From positions 392,501 through 456,500 of the forward strand of contig JAIUJO010000072.1 of the NCBI GenBank assembly GCA_023846275.1: 64,000 nucleotides of DNA, given 5' to 3'. Under the pieces are notes generated by a model. It saw only the letters and a program-made list of their open reading frames with translations. It did not search any database and was not told the DNA's origin. The stretch is from Vanilla planifolia. Its lineage: Eukaryota; Streptophyta; Magnoliopsida; Asparagales; Orchidaceae. This document shows, piece by piece, positions 10,951 through 24,420 of this stretch; positions within the stretch are counted from its first letter, which is position 1; every line of letters starts with the position of its first letter. The translations under genes and the position numbers were made by a program.

Positions 10951-12790
10951 AAGACACCTTCAATGAAGTGCTTTCACTTGGTTGTGGTTTCCCTAGATAT
11001 TACACAGGGTTAGTAGGAATCTCATTAATCAATTCATGTGCAGTTGAAGAGGCATTTAGCTACATAAGAGTGTAAAAGTGACTCCCATTGTTTAACCTTG
11101 CTTGGTTAAATTTCTACAATTTAATTTTGAGAGTGCTAAGAGCAATATCACATTGCATCAACATCTTTGAGGCCCATCACAATGCTTTATTGTAGTCAAA
11201 CAGTTAGATTCCACTTGTCCGTACAAATTTTGAGTCAATTGTTCAACGCAAGGGGAAGGGCCCCATAAGGGCTACTCCCAATTTGTCGATTAGTCGATGC
11301 ATATAAATCTACTCTAGGTGCATGAGCAGCTGATGCAGTCCACAAATGGTTGAATGGTTTGGAACTAGCACCCTCTTGCCCATCGCTTACAATAAATTTT
11401 TTTCACATAGATACAAATCGAATTTGTCAATTTTCCTCATCTAAATTTCACCATCGAAAAAAGGTTGTTCACCTTGGAGACGTTTGTCTTTATGTGTATG
11501 AATGGGCCTTAAAGACACTTGAACATCCATGTTTTCAAGGGTCATCAAGGTGCATCGATCACTACCCATCATGTGGTGCTCTACCAACTACTTGGCTCTA
11601 CCTCTAGCTAAGAACTTTCATGGGCTGACAGGTTAAGTTGAATAACTAACTCTTTCCAAGACCCAAACCTACGTCTCAAAAAAACTTGTTGTTACTATAA
11701 ACTACCACATCCTAGAGCTAGAATTTTAACTTGACTTTCTTTAGATGCTTTTGCCAAATGGCAATCTCCATTTAGTTACCTTCATCTCTTAGGAATAACT
11801 AACCCATGTGCTAGTGTCACTCACATGGAGACTTTACACTTTTAGTCTTGAAAGTTTTCATTTGAATATTTGCTACAATTACTGAGACCTACGGTAACAA
11901 ATTGCTCCAGATTTTCTCATGCCATATGCTTTGTAGTGATCGTTTCACCCTTTAATGCATTTGGGCATTACATTGCATCGATGGCCAAGTGTGTATCGCA
12001 TTCTTAAATGTTAACCATTTTTGGGACTAGTAGATTCAAATGTTGAGTAGTTACAAAGTCCTCATTTGTTTTTAACTTTAGTGATCTTTTTCCTACTATC
12101 TTAATTATGCAAAAAATCTTTTAGCTTCTATGTTAACATGTAGCAGGACACTATAACGAAGCTTTTATTTCATCCAACATTGCAACTTATACTTGCTCAA
12201 GATGGCCCACTTTGATCCTAAATTCCTTGGTTCAACTCATCAGAGAAGCTAAGCTTCCTACCAACTTAAAGTATGAGAATGTGTTAAGGGCAATGAGCCC
12301 CTAATTCTTCGAGTCAATGGCATTACTTCATAGAACCCAAACAAGGGTTCTAGCTATCTTTAGCTAAATTTAAAGAGAACGAACTACAAGATGCTTTGAT
12401 TAGTTTTTCATCTGTACACCTAAGTTAGACAAGCAATTACCATGTTAGTATCACTATGGGCCTTCATCTGAGTTTCCATAGGCTTTCTCCCACTTATGTA
12501 TTGTTCACCATCTTTCCTGTTTTGGTAAGACTGCTCCCACTGTAACCCTTCATAGGATCATGGTCTGCTGGTAGCTCACCCCTTAAATAAGGATACTATA
12601 ATTTAGCTTCCCTGTACATTCTAGGTTTCCTCACCTTTTGATTTACATGTTGTCAAGCGCCTTAGTTTGTGTTGCAAGATGAGGCAGAAAGGAAGCCCAC
12701 TGGTGATCACTTACGCAAGCCTCGATTGGACGAGTATTGTGATCAACCATGATGACAATTGTTCCATGGGTGATATCCACTAATTATGCC
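10950..12790 (+). repeat. family C, first unit of a 1.8-kb tandem repeat
   Basis: This unit matches the following one at an offset of about 1.81-1.83 kb. The run ctcattaatc at about 11021 matches ctcgttaatc at 12846; agggctactcccaatttg at about 11266 matches ggggctactcctaatttt at about 13093; and the stretch around 12250 (cttcctaccaacttaaag) matches about 14070 (cttcctaccaatttaaac). A third copy lies inverted at about 35.65-37.65 kb. I do not recognise the family. The minus strand has the longer open runs. Confidence 0.6.
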
Positions 12791-14400
12791 AAGTTCATTC
12801 CTTTGGGTCTGGCTTCACGGGATAGTATACGAGGACAATAGGATTCTCGTTAATCCTTTCTTGGGCATCATAAATTAGATAATTAGACATTTAGCTAATT
12901 TAAGAGTCATAGTGAGTACCATCATTTACCAACACAGTTGAATTTCTTTGCTTTGACATTGAGAGCACTTAGGGGACATGACATTATGTGAGCATCCTCT
13001 AGAGCCATAATAATGCTTTCATTAAATACTTGGATTCCCCATGTTTGAACTTTTTCTGAGTCAATATTCAATGATAGAGAAATGGCTCCGTAGGGGCTAC
13101 TCCTAATTTTTCTACCAATCAACACGCATCGACCTACTGTTAGGGCAAAAGTTTCCTGAGTTGTCCATCGGTAGTTGATGACTTTGGGAATACAACTCTC
13201 ATGCCCATTCCTTAGGCTAATTCTTTTGCCAAAGTCACGAATCCATTTTTCAACTTCCTTTAATTTTACCAGCAACCAAAGGATGTTCACCTTGGAAAAA
13301 ATATGTGATTAAAAGTATAGCTAATCCTTAGAGGAACTCACAGATCTAAAGTTTTAAGGTTCATCAAGCATGCATCAGATGCATCTTAACATGTGATGCT
13401 TTTCTGACCGCTTGGCCCTACCACTAGCTAAGCAATTATTAGGGACGATGAGCCATTATGCTAAAACTTTAACTCTTCCAAAGGCCCCTATCAACATCTC
13501 TAACTCACTTCGCTTTGCAATTGATTGCCACATAAGAGCTTTTGAATTTTAACTTGATGAAATTTATATGATCATGCAAAATGGCACACTTTAACTAGTT
13601 TCTAATATCTCTTAAGATTAGCTAACCCATATTCAAATGTGGTTGACATAATACCATTCTCTTCTTTGATTATCAAAGCTCTTATTTGTATATTTCTACT
13701 ACTACCAAGATCAAAACCAATAAAAACTCCACGTAGGCTCATGCCCTACATTTTATAGCAACTACCACAACTTCCTTTTATTTTAATGTGTTGCATTAAA
13801 CAAATGGCTTTGTATAGGTAACACACTTAAATATAATACATTTTTTTGACTAGTTGATGCAACAGTGAGTTGCTTTGCACTCCATAATGGATTTCAACTT
13901 TCGCAACCACCATCTTGCCATCTTATTAATTGACACCCTTTGTAGGCTCTAGGTTATTACACAGTTGAACACCATAACCCTACTTTCAATTCATCCACAT
14001 TACTAGTTATGCATGCACAAAAAAGGCCCACTTGGGAGCTTGATTCATTGGCTTAACTCATAAAAAAAGTCAAGCCTTCCTACCAATTTAAACTATAAGA
14101 ATAGGTCAAGTGTATTGAACCCCCAATCCCTCTAGTCATTGGCTTTACTTGATAAAACATCGATTGTTGCTTAAGCTTTGTTCAGGGAATCTTTGAAGGG
14201 AACTTCCTACTAAACAATTTGATTAGTCTTTCACTCATAAAATAATAAAATGATATATTTGCATGTTATTATCATTATAGGCCTCCATCAGAGTCTCTTA
14301 ATTTTTTGATCTACTTAGTAATGTGAAAACATGTACCCTTTCTTTCTTTCGGAATCGATCTTGGGGAAAATTCTAGTGTTACAAGTACTTTTTGATATTT
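12790..14400 (+). repeat. family C, second (shorter) unit
   Basis: Second unit of the 1.8-kb repeat, shortened at its right end. It contains the longest open frame of the family (12922-13290 on the minus strand, listed separately). The two units are perhaps 60-70% similar by eye, so the duplication is old. Orientation is arbitrary and is given relative to the first unit. Confidence 0.58.
12922..13290 (-). pseudogene. 122-codon open frame in family C, unrecognised
   Basis: An open frame of 122 codons on the minus strand inside the second family C unit. Its product has a charged N-terminal third (KLKEVEKWIRDFGKR) and a C-terminal part reading NESIIMALEDAHIM, then CPLSALNVKAKKF. I do not recognise the family. 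The corresponding part of the first unit (about 11.1-11.5 kb) is broken by stops, so a working gene is unlikely. The unbroken state may simply be chance survival in an old repeat, or the remnant of a mobile-element protein. Confidence 0.3.
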
Positions 14401-15540
14401 TTTAACAATGTGAATCGATATCTATTGTTTACCTCCAGCCTATCAACTTTTACAAGTTCAACAATAACACAAGCTTTGGTAAGCTTAACCCCAACTTATT
14501 TTTTTATGAGATCAAACCAAACTTGGGCTTTTGCAAATGTTGAGCAACCCAACAAAAAAAAGAAAGAAAAATACAACAAGATGAAAAAACTCTGATAAAT
14601 TTGAAAAAATTGTTATACTACTTGGTTAATGGAAAAAGCACAATAAGAATAAATTAAAGAAGAGAAAGTAGAATTTGATAGTTTACTTGTGCAAGGCTTA
14701 ATTGGAAAACTTTAATGATTTTATAAGCCATAATTGCTTCTAGTAGAATTTATACTAGTAGAATATACAGCTGTACTTTCTTGAGATTTCAAAGATTTAT
14801 TCACATTCATTAGTATTTTCATTTGCAATGCTTAGGTATTTATAGAAAATATATTTATTATAATCTTTATAGTGTAGAAAGCTATTTGAAAAGTTGTAAC
14901 AACGAGATATTGATCATTCTATTCAATAATAATAGAGTCAGAGTTGGTCTTAACCGTAGGATGTAGACATGATAATTAAGAACACAATTCATGAATAACA
15001 TATAAAGAGTTTTAGGCATTCAATAAGTTGGGATGTAGCTATGATCATCAAATCTAGGGATAAATTATAAGAAATATATAGATTCCATAATCATCATTAG
15101 ATTTAGAAGATTGAATTAGATGGTGGGATGACTCATCATGTTAGACAAATAAAGTAAAGGGGAGCTCCACCATTTGATTATGAAGACACAAGATTGGAAG
15201 ATGCTGAGCACTCCCATTTTTGGTGTAGGTAGACACAAGGCATTTAGTACCACATTGTAGGAAAGGATAATAACTTGGACTTTATAATAATTCTTGAAAA
15301 GATATTATGCAGAGCCAAATTGTAGCTGGCTCCCCACTTGTGTGCTCAAGAAATCATTCCCAACTCGATCCAATTCCGTTTACATTTAAGTTCAAGAATT
15401 CATTATTAAGCAGAACGGGTCCGAACAGATTTGCTTTCAATTAGTACCTAACCTTAGGGTAGCTAGCATTGCCAAGTTACAAGATTCAAATTTGAAATTC
15501 TATTCATTTGCTAAATCAAGGAGATGATTGAACAATTTGA
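14400..15540. other. unassigned AT-rich DNA between family C and the satellite
   Basis: No open frame of interest and no homology recognised. The only open run (14392-14595, plus) is low-complexity, ending in Asn/Lys codons. The stretch 15100-15540 is slightly less AT-rich than what follows. Confidence 0.4.
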
Positions 15541-15560
15541 TGCTCATATTATGTTTTTTT

Positions 15561-15682
15561 TATTTATTTGTATCACTACCAATGATAATTCTCTTCTCAA
15601 GTGACCTTTATATCATTTTTTTATTTATTTGTATCACTACCAATGATAATTCTCCTCTCAAGTGACCTTTATATCATTTTGA
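15561..15682 (+). repeat. 61-bp perfect-register tandem duplication at the satellite edge
   Basis: The run starting tatttatttgtatcactacc at 15561 is repeated at 15622, a period of 61 bp. The two copies differ at one base in the part I compared (ctcttctcaag against ctcctctcaag). This is far more similar than neighbouring satellite monomers are to each other, so it is a recent slippage or unequal-exchange event at the left edge of the array. Confidence 0.85.
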
Positions 15683-18600
15683 TTTGATTAAACAATATTT
15701 CTTCAATTTAACTCATCCAAGTTTATTGTACATTTACTTAACGTGTAAAGAATATTTTTTTTATTTTTATTCTAATTTATTTTTACAATTCTTAGCAAAT
15801 AAAAAGAGTTTAGTTTGAGATAAAATAAACATTAGTATACAAATCCCATTGAGAGACACCTAATTAAATTTTTTTATGTTTTAAAAAATTTATTTATTAT
15901 AGTTTTAACTTGCTTTATGACATATTCTTATTTGTAATTGATTTAATAATCAATGATTATATAATATATTCCTTTAGTATCTTTAATTAAAACTTTCTTA
16001 TGTAATCTACCTAATTTCTAGAAATGTTTTACTTTTAATTTGCTAATTATGATGAAACCCAAATTCTTCTCTTGTCTTGCATTCACATTGATTTAATTTG
16101 ATTATATTACTTTACTTTATTTAATACTTGATACTAAAATAATAATTTACGTTTATTTTTTTGTAACACATGAGGTCATATTAAGATGTATCAAACAACA
16201 TTATACCAAACTTGATAAGCTTCATTCAATAAAATATTAATTTTTTTAGAATATTTTTTCCAAGGCATTTGTTGCATTACTAGATATTTTAATTTTTGTT
16301 TGATTTGTTGATTAAAGATTTTACACTCGATCACCTTAATATCTTGTAATGTAAGTTTCTTGTATGATTTATCTAATTTGTTAAAATTTTTTAATTTATT
16401 TAGCCACATTGCTATTAGGTCTATTTCTCCTCTTGTGTGTCTTTTACATACCATTGATTTAATTAAATCATATTTCTCAAATTTAACTTATTTTAGCTTC
16501 ATTGTATATTAACTTATTATTTATATAATAAATTATTACAACTAATTTTTTTGTAGTCAATAGAAATTATAAATGATGTGTAATCTAGATGAAACAAATA
16601 TCATTATACTAATGTTATAAGCTCTATCATTTTTGATATATTTTTTAATATTTTTAAATATTTATTTCCTTGGATTTTTGTAAACTTTATTAGTAATTTT
16701 AATTTGCACATAACTTTGAGATAAAAGTGGCTACACTTGATTCCCTTAGTTTCATGGAATACTACTTTCTTATGTAATTTATATATTTTTTTCAAATATT
16801 TTCCATTGATTTGTTTCTATTACTATTTAGCTTTAAGTCTAACTATATTGACTTGAATATTTCTTTTATTTAGTTGTATTACAATGCTTTAAATTGTCAC
16901 TTTTTAGTCTTATTATATAATAACTTAACATTAAAAAAATAATTTACTATAAAATGCGTTGTTACCATAATAAAATAAATGTAATTGGACTTATCTCGAT
17001 GGGCCTTATCCAAATTAATATTTATTTTCTTTTTTTAAAATATTTTACTGTTAAGGTTTAGGCTTGCTTTACTAGGTATTTTTATTCATATATTATTTAA
17101 TGATTAAGGATATTATACTTGATCACCTTAGTGTCATGAAATGAAACTTTTATGAATAATTTTTATCGTTTTCTCTCATTTTATGTATTGAGTATTTTAT
17201 ATTACAATATAACTCTAAATTTTCTCTTTTTTGACATTTACATGACCATTATTTTAATATATTATATTACTTCATTTTTTATAACATTTCAATTTTTTTG
17301 TATATTTACTTAATATTAAAATAAAAATTTATTAATTTTTCTATTTATTTACATTTGTAATTCCAAGTAAACTAAAAGGAGGTCCGATTAAGATGAAACA
17401 AACATTGTTGGACTCATACCATATTTGATAATCGAGATGCCACGGTCGATGTCCTTAGTATTATGTAATGTAACATTCCTACATAATTTATCTTATTTTT
17501 GAAAATCATTTATTTTATTTTATTATATTACAAAATAAATCTAAATTTCTTATTATGTGACCATTCATTGATTTGATTTGACTATTTAATATTTTTTCAA
17601 TTTATCATGTTTCAAATTTTTAACATATATTTATGTGTTATTAAAAAGATAATTTCTTAGTATTAATGCTTATTCACTTTGGTAATTTTTAGTAATTTTG
17701 AAGAAGCTTATATTTACATAAAATAAATGTCAAGTGACTCATCATGATGAGCTCTATATAACTAGGTGTTTATTTTTTATTTTTAAATTATTTTTTGTAA
17801 ATTTTAAAAATTTTATAATATTCTATTAATTTAATGATTAATGATGTTACACTCAATCTTCTTAGTGTCTTGTTGTGCAACTTTCCAACTCAATTTATCA
17901 TTTCTTCAAATTTTTTACGTTATGGTTTTAATATTATGAAATTCTAATTCTCCTCTCATGTGACCGTTATATTAATTCGATTTTGAGATGTTAATTTGCT
18001 TCAATTTATCTCATTTTAGTATTTATAATATTTACTTAATATTTATATAATTATTTATTATTTTTTAAATTTATTTCGTTTTTTATTTATTTTTAAATTT
18101 GTTATAATAAGGAGTTAGGTGTGATCAAGATGACACAAAAGTCATTGGGCTCATCTCCATGACTTTTACCTAACTAATTACTCATTTGTACAATAAATTT
18201 TTTTTTTATTCAATGGATTTGGCATGCACTAAAAGCCATTTCGATTCAAACATAATCTAATGACCTACAAACTTGCACATGATCTTTTAAATATCTCGGT
18301 TTATAACTTTTCTACACAATTTATCTTAATTTAGGTTTAATATATATTAAATTTTTATTTAAATAATTATATACTATTATTTGTCGTAAGTTACTTTGGT
18401 AAATCACAAATATTCAAAACATGGTTATATTAAGATGAAATTAACATCATTCAACTCATCTCAAGAGCTTTATCCATTAAATAAATATTTTTTTATATTT
18501 TTAGTACTTTATTTAATAAGGTTTTTGCAAATTTAATGAGATAGTTTGATTTGTATCTAATTTAATAAATGAGGACGTTACACTTAATTATGTTTATAAA

Positions 18601-21600
18601 TAATAATGCAATGTTTCTATATACTTTACCTCATTTAATTAAACTTCTTGTTTTTATTTGTTTACATCACTATGTAACTCTAAAACTCTTCTTTTGTAAT
18701 AGTACACTACATTGATTTTGTTGTGTTACATTGTATTGATGTTTTTTATATAACTCAGAACAAGGTATGATTGATATTAAAAAATATTAATAGAGTTGTC
18801 TTAACATTCTCTAATAAATTAAATACTTTTGTATTTTGTTAAATTTTATTTTCAATAGCTTTGCATTACTTTACAACACATTTTAATTCAAGTGAGACAT
18901 GTTGAATGTGTAAGTTGTATTTGATCACCTAGGCATTTTGAAATGCAACAATTTTGTGTAGTTTATCTAATTTATTCAAAAGTTTTACCTTGAATGGATT
19001 AAGTTATAATGAAACTCTACCTCTATAGTTATGACATTTAGATCACTATAAGTTTGTGATATTATGTTAGTTTAATTTATTTATTTTTAATATATATTTA
19101 CTTAATATTTAAATAATAATTTATTATTATAATTTATACTTATTTACATTGGTAAAGAGAATTGTTCAAAATAATATGTAATTGAGACAAAAACCACACC
19201 ATTGAACTCATATCAAAATTCTCTATCAAGCCATTTATTTTTTTATTTTTAAATATTTTATGTTTTTAGATTTTGGCACACTTTATAAGATGTCCTATTT
19301 CCGTCTAGATTTGATTATCAAGGATTTATGGTCGATCTCTTTAGTGTCATAGAATATAACTTTCTCTTATAATTTAACTAATTTCTTCCAATATTTTCTT
19401 GAAATTTCATTATATTATTATGTAACTTGAGATATCTTCTCAAGTAAATTTTATATTTCTTTTATTTTTTTGTATTACTTTCTTCAATTTACCTTATTCT
19501 AGTTTTCATTTATTTACTTAATATTAAAATTAACATTACTTATTAGATTAGCATATTTCTTTTTGTAATTCATAGCAATTGTAATAGTGGTCTTATTAAG
19601 AAAAAAACAATATTATTAAATTTAATAAGAGAAATTCTACTAAACTAAATGTTAATTATTGTAATTCTTATTATTTTATTTTCCTTCATTTTGGCATGTT
19701 TTATGAGCCAATTTGATTTGAAACTATTTTGATGATTAAGGATGATTCACTTAACCTCTTAGAAGTCAGCTTTCTTAAATAAATTATCTAAGCACTTCAA
19801 AGTTCTTATACTAATTTGGATTATTACTATATAACTCTAAATATCTTCTCATACAATATTTTGCTGATTTTGATTTTCTTGTAACAAAATTGATCAATTT
19901 GTCTCTTTTCAAATTTAATATATATTTACTTAACATTAAAATAATAATGTATTATTATTTTTGCATTTTTTTTGTTAGGTTATAGAAATTCGAAACAGTG
20001 TTTGATTGAGGCAAAATAACATTTATTTTAGTTATCTTAATGAGCTCTATCTTTTTAAATATTAATTTGTATATTTCTAGTAATTTTAAATTCTAAGGTT
20101 TTTGTATACTTTATGAGATATTTTAACTTGAACTAAACTTGACCATTGTAAATATCACACTCAAACTCATTAGTATCTTGGAATACAATATTAGCAGGTA
20201 ATTTCCTTTTTTTAAACTTTTTGCTTTGATTTGGTTAAATTATAATGTAACTCTAAATCTACTTTTATGTGTCAATCAAATTACTTTGGTTTTGTAATAT
20301 TATATTATTTAATTTATCATGTATTTAATTTTAAAGTAAATTTTCTAAAAATAAAGAATAATATTTTTAATATTTATTCTTATATACATCGTAACTAATA
20401 GTAATTCTAAAAGTTTAGATCGAGACATAACAAATATCGTTGGATTCGTCCCAACTAGATATTCAATTCAATATTTATTTTTATTTTAAAATATTATTTT
20501 CGTTATTTTAATATGTTTTACTAGATATTTTGATTCATACTTGGTTTTATGCTAAAGGATGTTAAATTTGAACTTCTTAGTATCTTAGAATTCAACTATG
20601 ATTTAGTTATAATATTATGAAAATTAAGCTGTTCTCATATATGACCATTATGTTGCTTTGATTTGGTTATATTATATTACTTAATTTAATTTTATTTTGG
20701 TATTAAAAAATATGTACCTAATATTAAAAATAAATATTTATGTTTATTTACATTTCTTATTTGTTGTGAATCAATATAATGTCTGATCAAAACAAAACAA
20801 AAGTTGTTATGCTCATCTTGATGAGATCCATCTCATTAAACATTTATTTTTATATTCATAGATATTTTATATTTAATGTATTAAGTATTCTTGATGAAGC
20901 ATTCTGGTTGAAACATAATTTCACCATCGAGGATTTCACACTTAATCTTGAAAATACCTTAGAATGTTGTTATCTTATATAATTTACATCATTTTAAATT
21001 TAGTATATATTTAATTAATAGAATAAAAATAATTTAATATTTTTTTACTTTATTTATTTTATAAATTCACAAATATTTTAAACATGGTTAGATTTAGACA
21101 AAATAAACATTATTGGAATCATCATAATGAATTATTTCCATTAGATATTCTTTTATTATATTGTTTTAGTGTTTTCTATTCTAGGGTTTTGGCACACTTT
21201 AGTAGACATTTTGATTTATGTCCAACCTTATGATCGAGGACATCAAACTCGATCATCTTTATTAGTGGCACTACAATATTCCTATAAACTGTACATATTT
21301 ATTCAAAAGTTTCACTTTGATTTTGTAACGTTACATTGTATCTTTAAATGTCAACCTTTGTAAAATTTGTAACACTTGATTTCATTAAATTACATTTCTT
21401 CTAGTTTCCTTATTTTTAGCTTTAATATATCATAAATTCTATTAAAATAAATTTTTTTTTATTTATTTTGCCAATTTGTAGTAATTCTAAACGAGGTTCG
21501 ATCGAGAGGAAACAAACATCATTAAACATGTATCAATGAGTTTTATCCAATTAAATATTTATTATTTAATTTTTAAATATTAACATCTCGATAGTTTTAC

Positions 21601-21732
21601 ATGCTTTATGATATATTTATGTTTGTGCCTAATTTTATGATCGAAGATATTTTTCTTGATTGCATTAGTATCTTGCAATATAAAGTTCATATGCAAAAGT
21701 TATTAGACTTCTCTCGATGTGCACTATCCAAT

Positions 21733-21760
21733 TATATATATATATATATATATATATATT
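21733..21760. repeat. short AT microsatellite inside a satellite monomer
   Basis: About 13-14 TA units interrupt a monomer next to the word gcactatccaatt, which is the anchor of the satellite unit. A local expansion. Confidence 0.85.
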
Positions 21761-22599
21761 TAATATTTCAAAATATTTATTTTTTTTTGTTATTTTGGGG
21801 TGTTTTATGAGACAATTTGATTCATACTGTTGTAACGATAGGGGATATTAAATTTGATCTCTTTAGCAACTTGGGAGACAACTTTCTTTTACAATTTAAC
21901 TTATTTATTTAAATATTTGTTCTTATTTTTCCTATATTATATTACATCATTTTATCTCATTTCAACTTTATTGTACATTTACTTAATATTGAAAAAATAT
22001 TATCATTTTTACTTATTTTGTTTTACACTTCATTGTAATTCCAAATGAAGTTCGATTAATATAAAATAAACATCAAAGAATTAATTTCAACGAGCATTGT
22101 CAACTTTAATATAATTTTTTTCATTTTTAGATATTTTTATTTTCTCTAATTATGTCATTTTTTATGAGAAATTTCACATTAAACTTGATCAGACGTTGAA
22201 CAATGTTACACTCGAACTCTTTAGTACCTTGGTGTAGAACTTCTCCTTACAATTTATCTCATTTATTTAAAATTCTTTTCTTTGATTTACTTATATTTCT
22301 TTACAATTTTAAATCTCATCACTAGTGAGATTTACGTTTCATGCATGTGGGTATATTCATTCACTTCAATTTATCTCATTTCAATCTTAATAGATAATTA
22401 TTTAATATTAAAATAATAAATTATTATTTATTTTTATTTTCTTTTATGATATACATTAATTGAAAAATCGTTTTTTATCAAGATGAAACAAATATTATTG
22501 AACCTATTATGTCAAGCTCAATTTAATTAAAAATTCATTTATGTTTTTAAACATTTTATTTTCTTTGTTTTCCATGCTATATGAGACATTCCACATGTT

Positions 22600-24420
22600 G
22601 TTGTAGCTATATGCATGATAGGTGACTATGCACATGCTTGGCAAGGGACTTTACTTACATAGTGGTTACTCCTTGCATGTACTACGACATCTCATGCACA
22701 TGATTTGTTGGGCCCTTAAAGTGTAAGTCATTTTTGGGATTTTTAGCACTATGGTTATTATCACATGGATAAGGTGAAGCAATATTTGGTGACTTGCATT
22801 CCTTCATGATGGAATTGTCATAATATGGAATCCATAAAGGGCAATTTGTAGGGTAACATAACGCCAATTTATATGTGCCCAACATCCTGTGTGCATGACT
22901 AATAAGGCTCACAAAGTGTAACATCTTTTTTAATTTTTATAGTTGTAAGCTTCTAACACTTTTATAAGGCGATGGTTTTTTAAGTGACTTCTTCATTGTA
23001 AGAATTTTCATAACATACAATCCACTAAAAAAATATGCAACTAGTAGGAAAGTGATGACTCGATGGTGCGTTATGTAATAGGGTATGTGCAAGCTCGGTT
23101 GTAGCCTTAGCCTCACGTTATTATACTTGCATGTGTGGCAGAACAATGGGTGCACTACAACACTGATTGTGTACTATTTGCACATGTGGTACGATGTACG
23201 TGCACGTCCTATTACAACCAATGCATGTGTGTATTGGAGCCCATAAAGTGCAAGTTCGTTTTGGATGTTTCCATTATTGACTACTAGTGCATTGATAAGG
23301 TGATGTTCTATTAGAAGACTTGGCATCCACATTCATAGAACTATCACAACATGCAATTCACAAGTGTTAATGATTGGCACAGTGCCATCTACAATAAAGA
23401 GAAGGTTGGATGATGAAATATGCACAAGGTTTTGCGCTTGTTATGCTTCGTCCTTAGTCATGTGCGATAGTTCCTTCTTCTCAAGTGTTGTTTGCGACAT
23501 CCTGTGCATGTAACTTGTAGCATAATATTTTTGGAAATTTTTATCACTATCATTTGTTGGTTCTTATATAAGGTGATGCCCAACTAGGAGACCTAACATT
23601 GGGTATGTGCAAAGTGTCATTCTTTTTCCTCTATGAGGGGCTTTGTGAGATGCACTTTTGCTCACATTGTAGTGAAAGTTTGGCAGTGCCCTGTGCTTTC
23701 AACAATGTCTTTGTCATTAAAGTTCTTGTCATTTTGTTGTATGATGTATGGCAGCATCCCAATGTCTTATTTGTTGGAATTCTTCACATGCAACATTTTG
23801 TGCTCGAATTGCATGACATTTTCTCGCCAATGCCATATCTTTGAATAAGTGAAAAAAGAATGAGCTGTCACTCTAATAAGGACATGACATTTCACAATGT
23901 GAAATGTTCACACTTTTCTTACAACTTGGAGATTTGATTGTGTCATATTTTTCAATGTGATAGTGAAACTTCTATGGTGCAAATTACAATTGGCCATGTG
24001 TTGGTTGAGTGTGCTATTACCTCTAATTGGTATGATGTAGGATGGAAAGCCTCACTCTCATTATATGTATTCCTATGCATGCAACATTGTGGGGCCTTAC
24101 AAGTGTGAACTATTAGTTGTGAAATTACAACTTTTTAAAGTGATTATCATGGTGTTGTTTCATGGATAGCAAATTTTGGAGCATGCAGTGTGCTTTCTAG
24201 CTTATCTTGGACCTTCAAAAAACATTTTATAATTACATAAGTCATGCTCAATGACCACAATTTGTGTGATGCAATACCTTTTAGCCATTTTAATGGTTTG
24301 TGGATTGGTGTAGGCCATAATGGATGATTTGTATTTTTGTGCAATTTTGTTATATCTTTTCATTGTCATGCCATGTGTATGTTAGCTAGGGCCTTCATCC
24401 TTAATTAGGCCAATTATTCT
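22600..24420 (-). repeat. family B, inverted copy
   Basis: Degenerate tandem units of about 0.3 kb. Each has a catcctgtgcatg-like word, then cccataaagtgtaagt, a tttttgggatttttatcact-like run, ataaggtgatg, and cataacatgcaatccac. Unit starts are near 22690, 22890, 23195 and 23500. This is the reverse complement of the family at 8.1-9.6 and 43.1-45.16 kb. Short open frames (for example 23599-23844) lie on both strands and look like chance. It abuts the satellite directly at about 22600. Confidence 0.6.

Larger units (their letters stand above)
15540..22600 (+). repeat. AT-rich satellite array, block 1, monomer about 0.4 kb
   Basis: About 17 degenerate monomers in head-to-tail order. Each monomer runs through recurring words: a gagctctatcc-like anchor with attaaatatttattttt; tttgatttgtacctaat; gatgttacactcgatc; ttagtatcttgga; aactctaaatcttctctca; atatatttacttaatatt; ggtaattcatagtaattcta; and gatcaagatgaaacaaacat with catcattgga. 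Anchors are seen near 16205, 16615, 17000, 17747, 18155, 18465, 18803, 19205, 19625, 20040, 20445, 20818, 21125, 21535, 22090 and 22510, giving spacings of mostly 310-420 bp. Monomers are strongly diverged from one another, with many small indels. No coding sequence is credible. The same satellite recurs at 45.16-60.3 kb. Confidence 0.8.

Noticed and set aside
15540-22600. CRISPR-like array
   Set aside because: The repeat unit is about 0.4 kb and diverged, with no short identical repeats with unique spacers; the setting is a plant nuclear genome.
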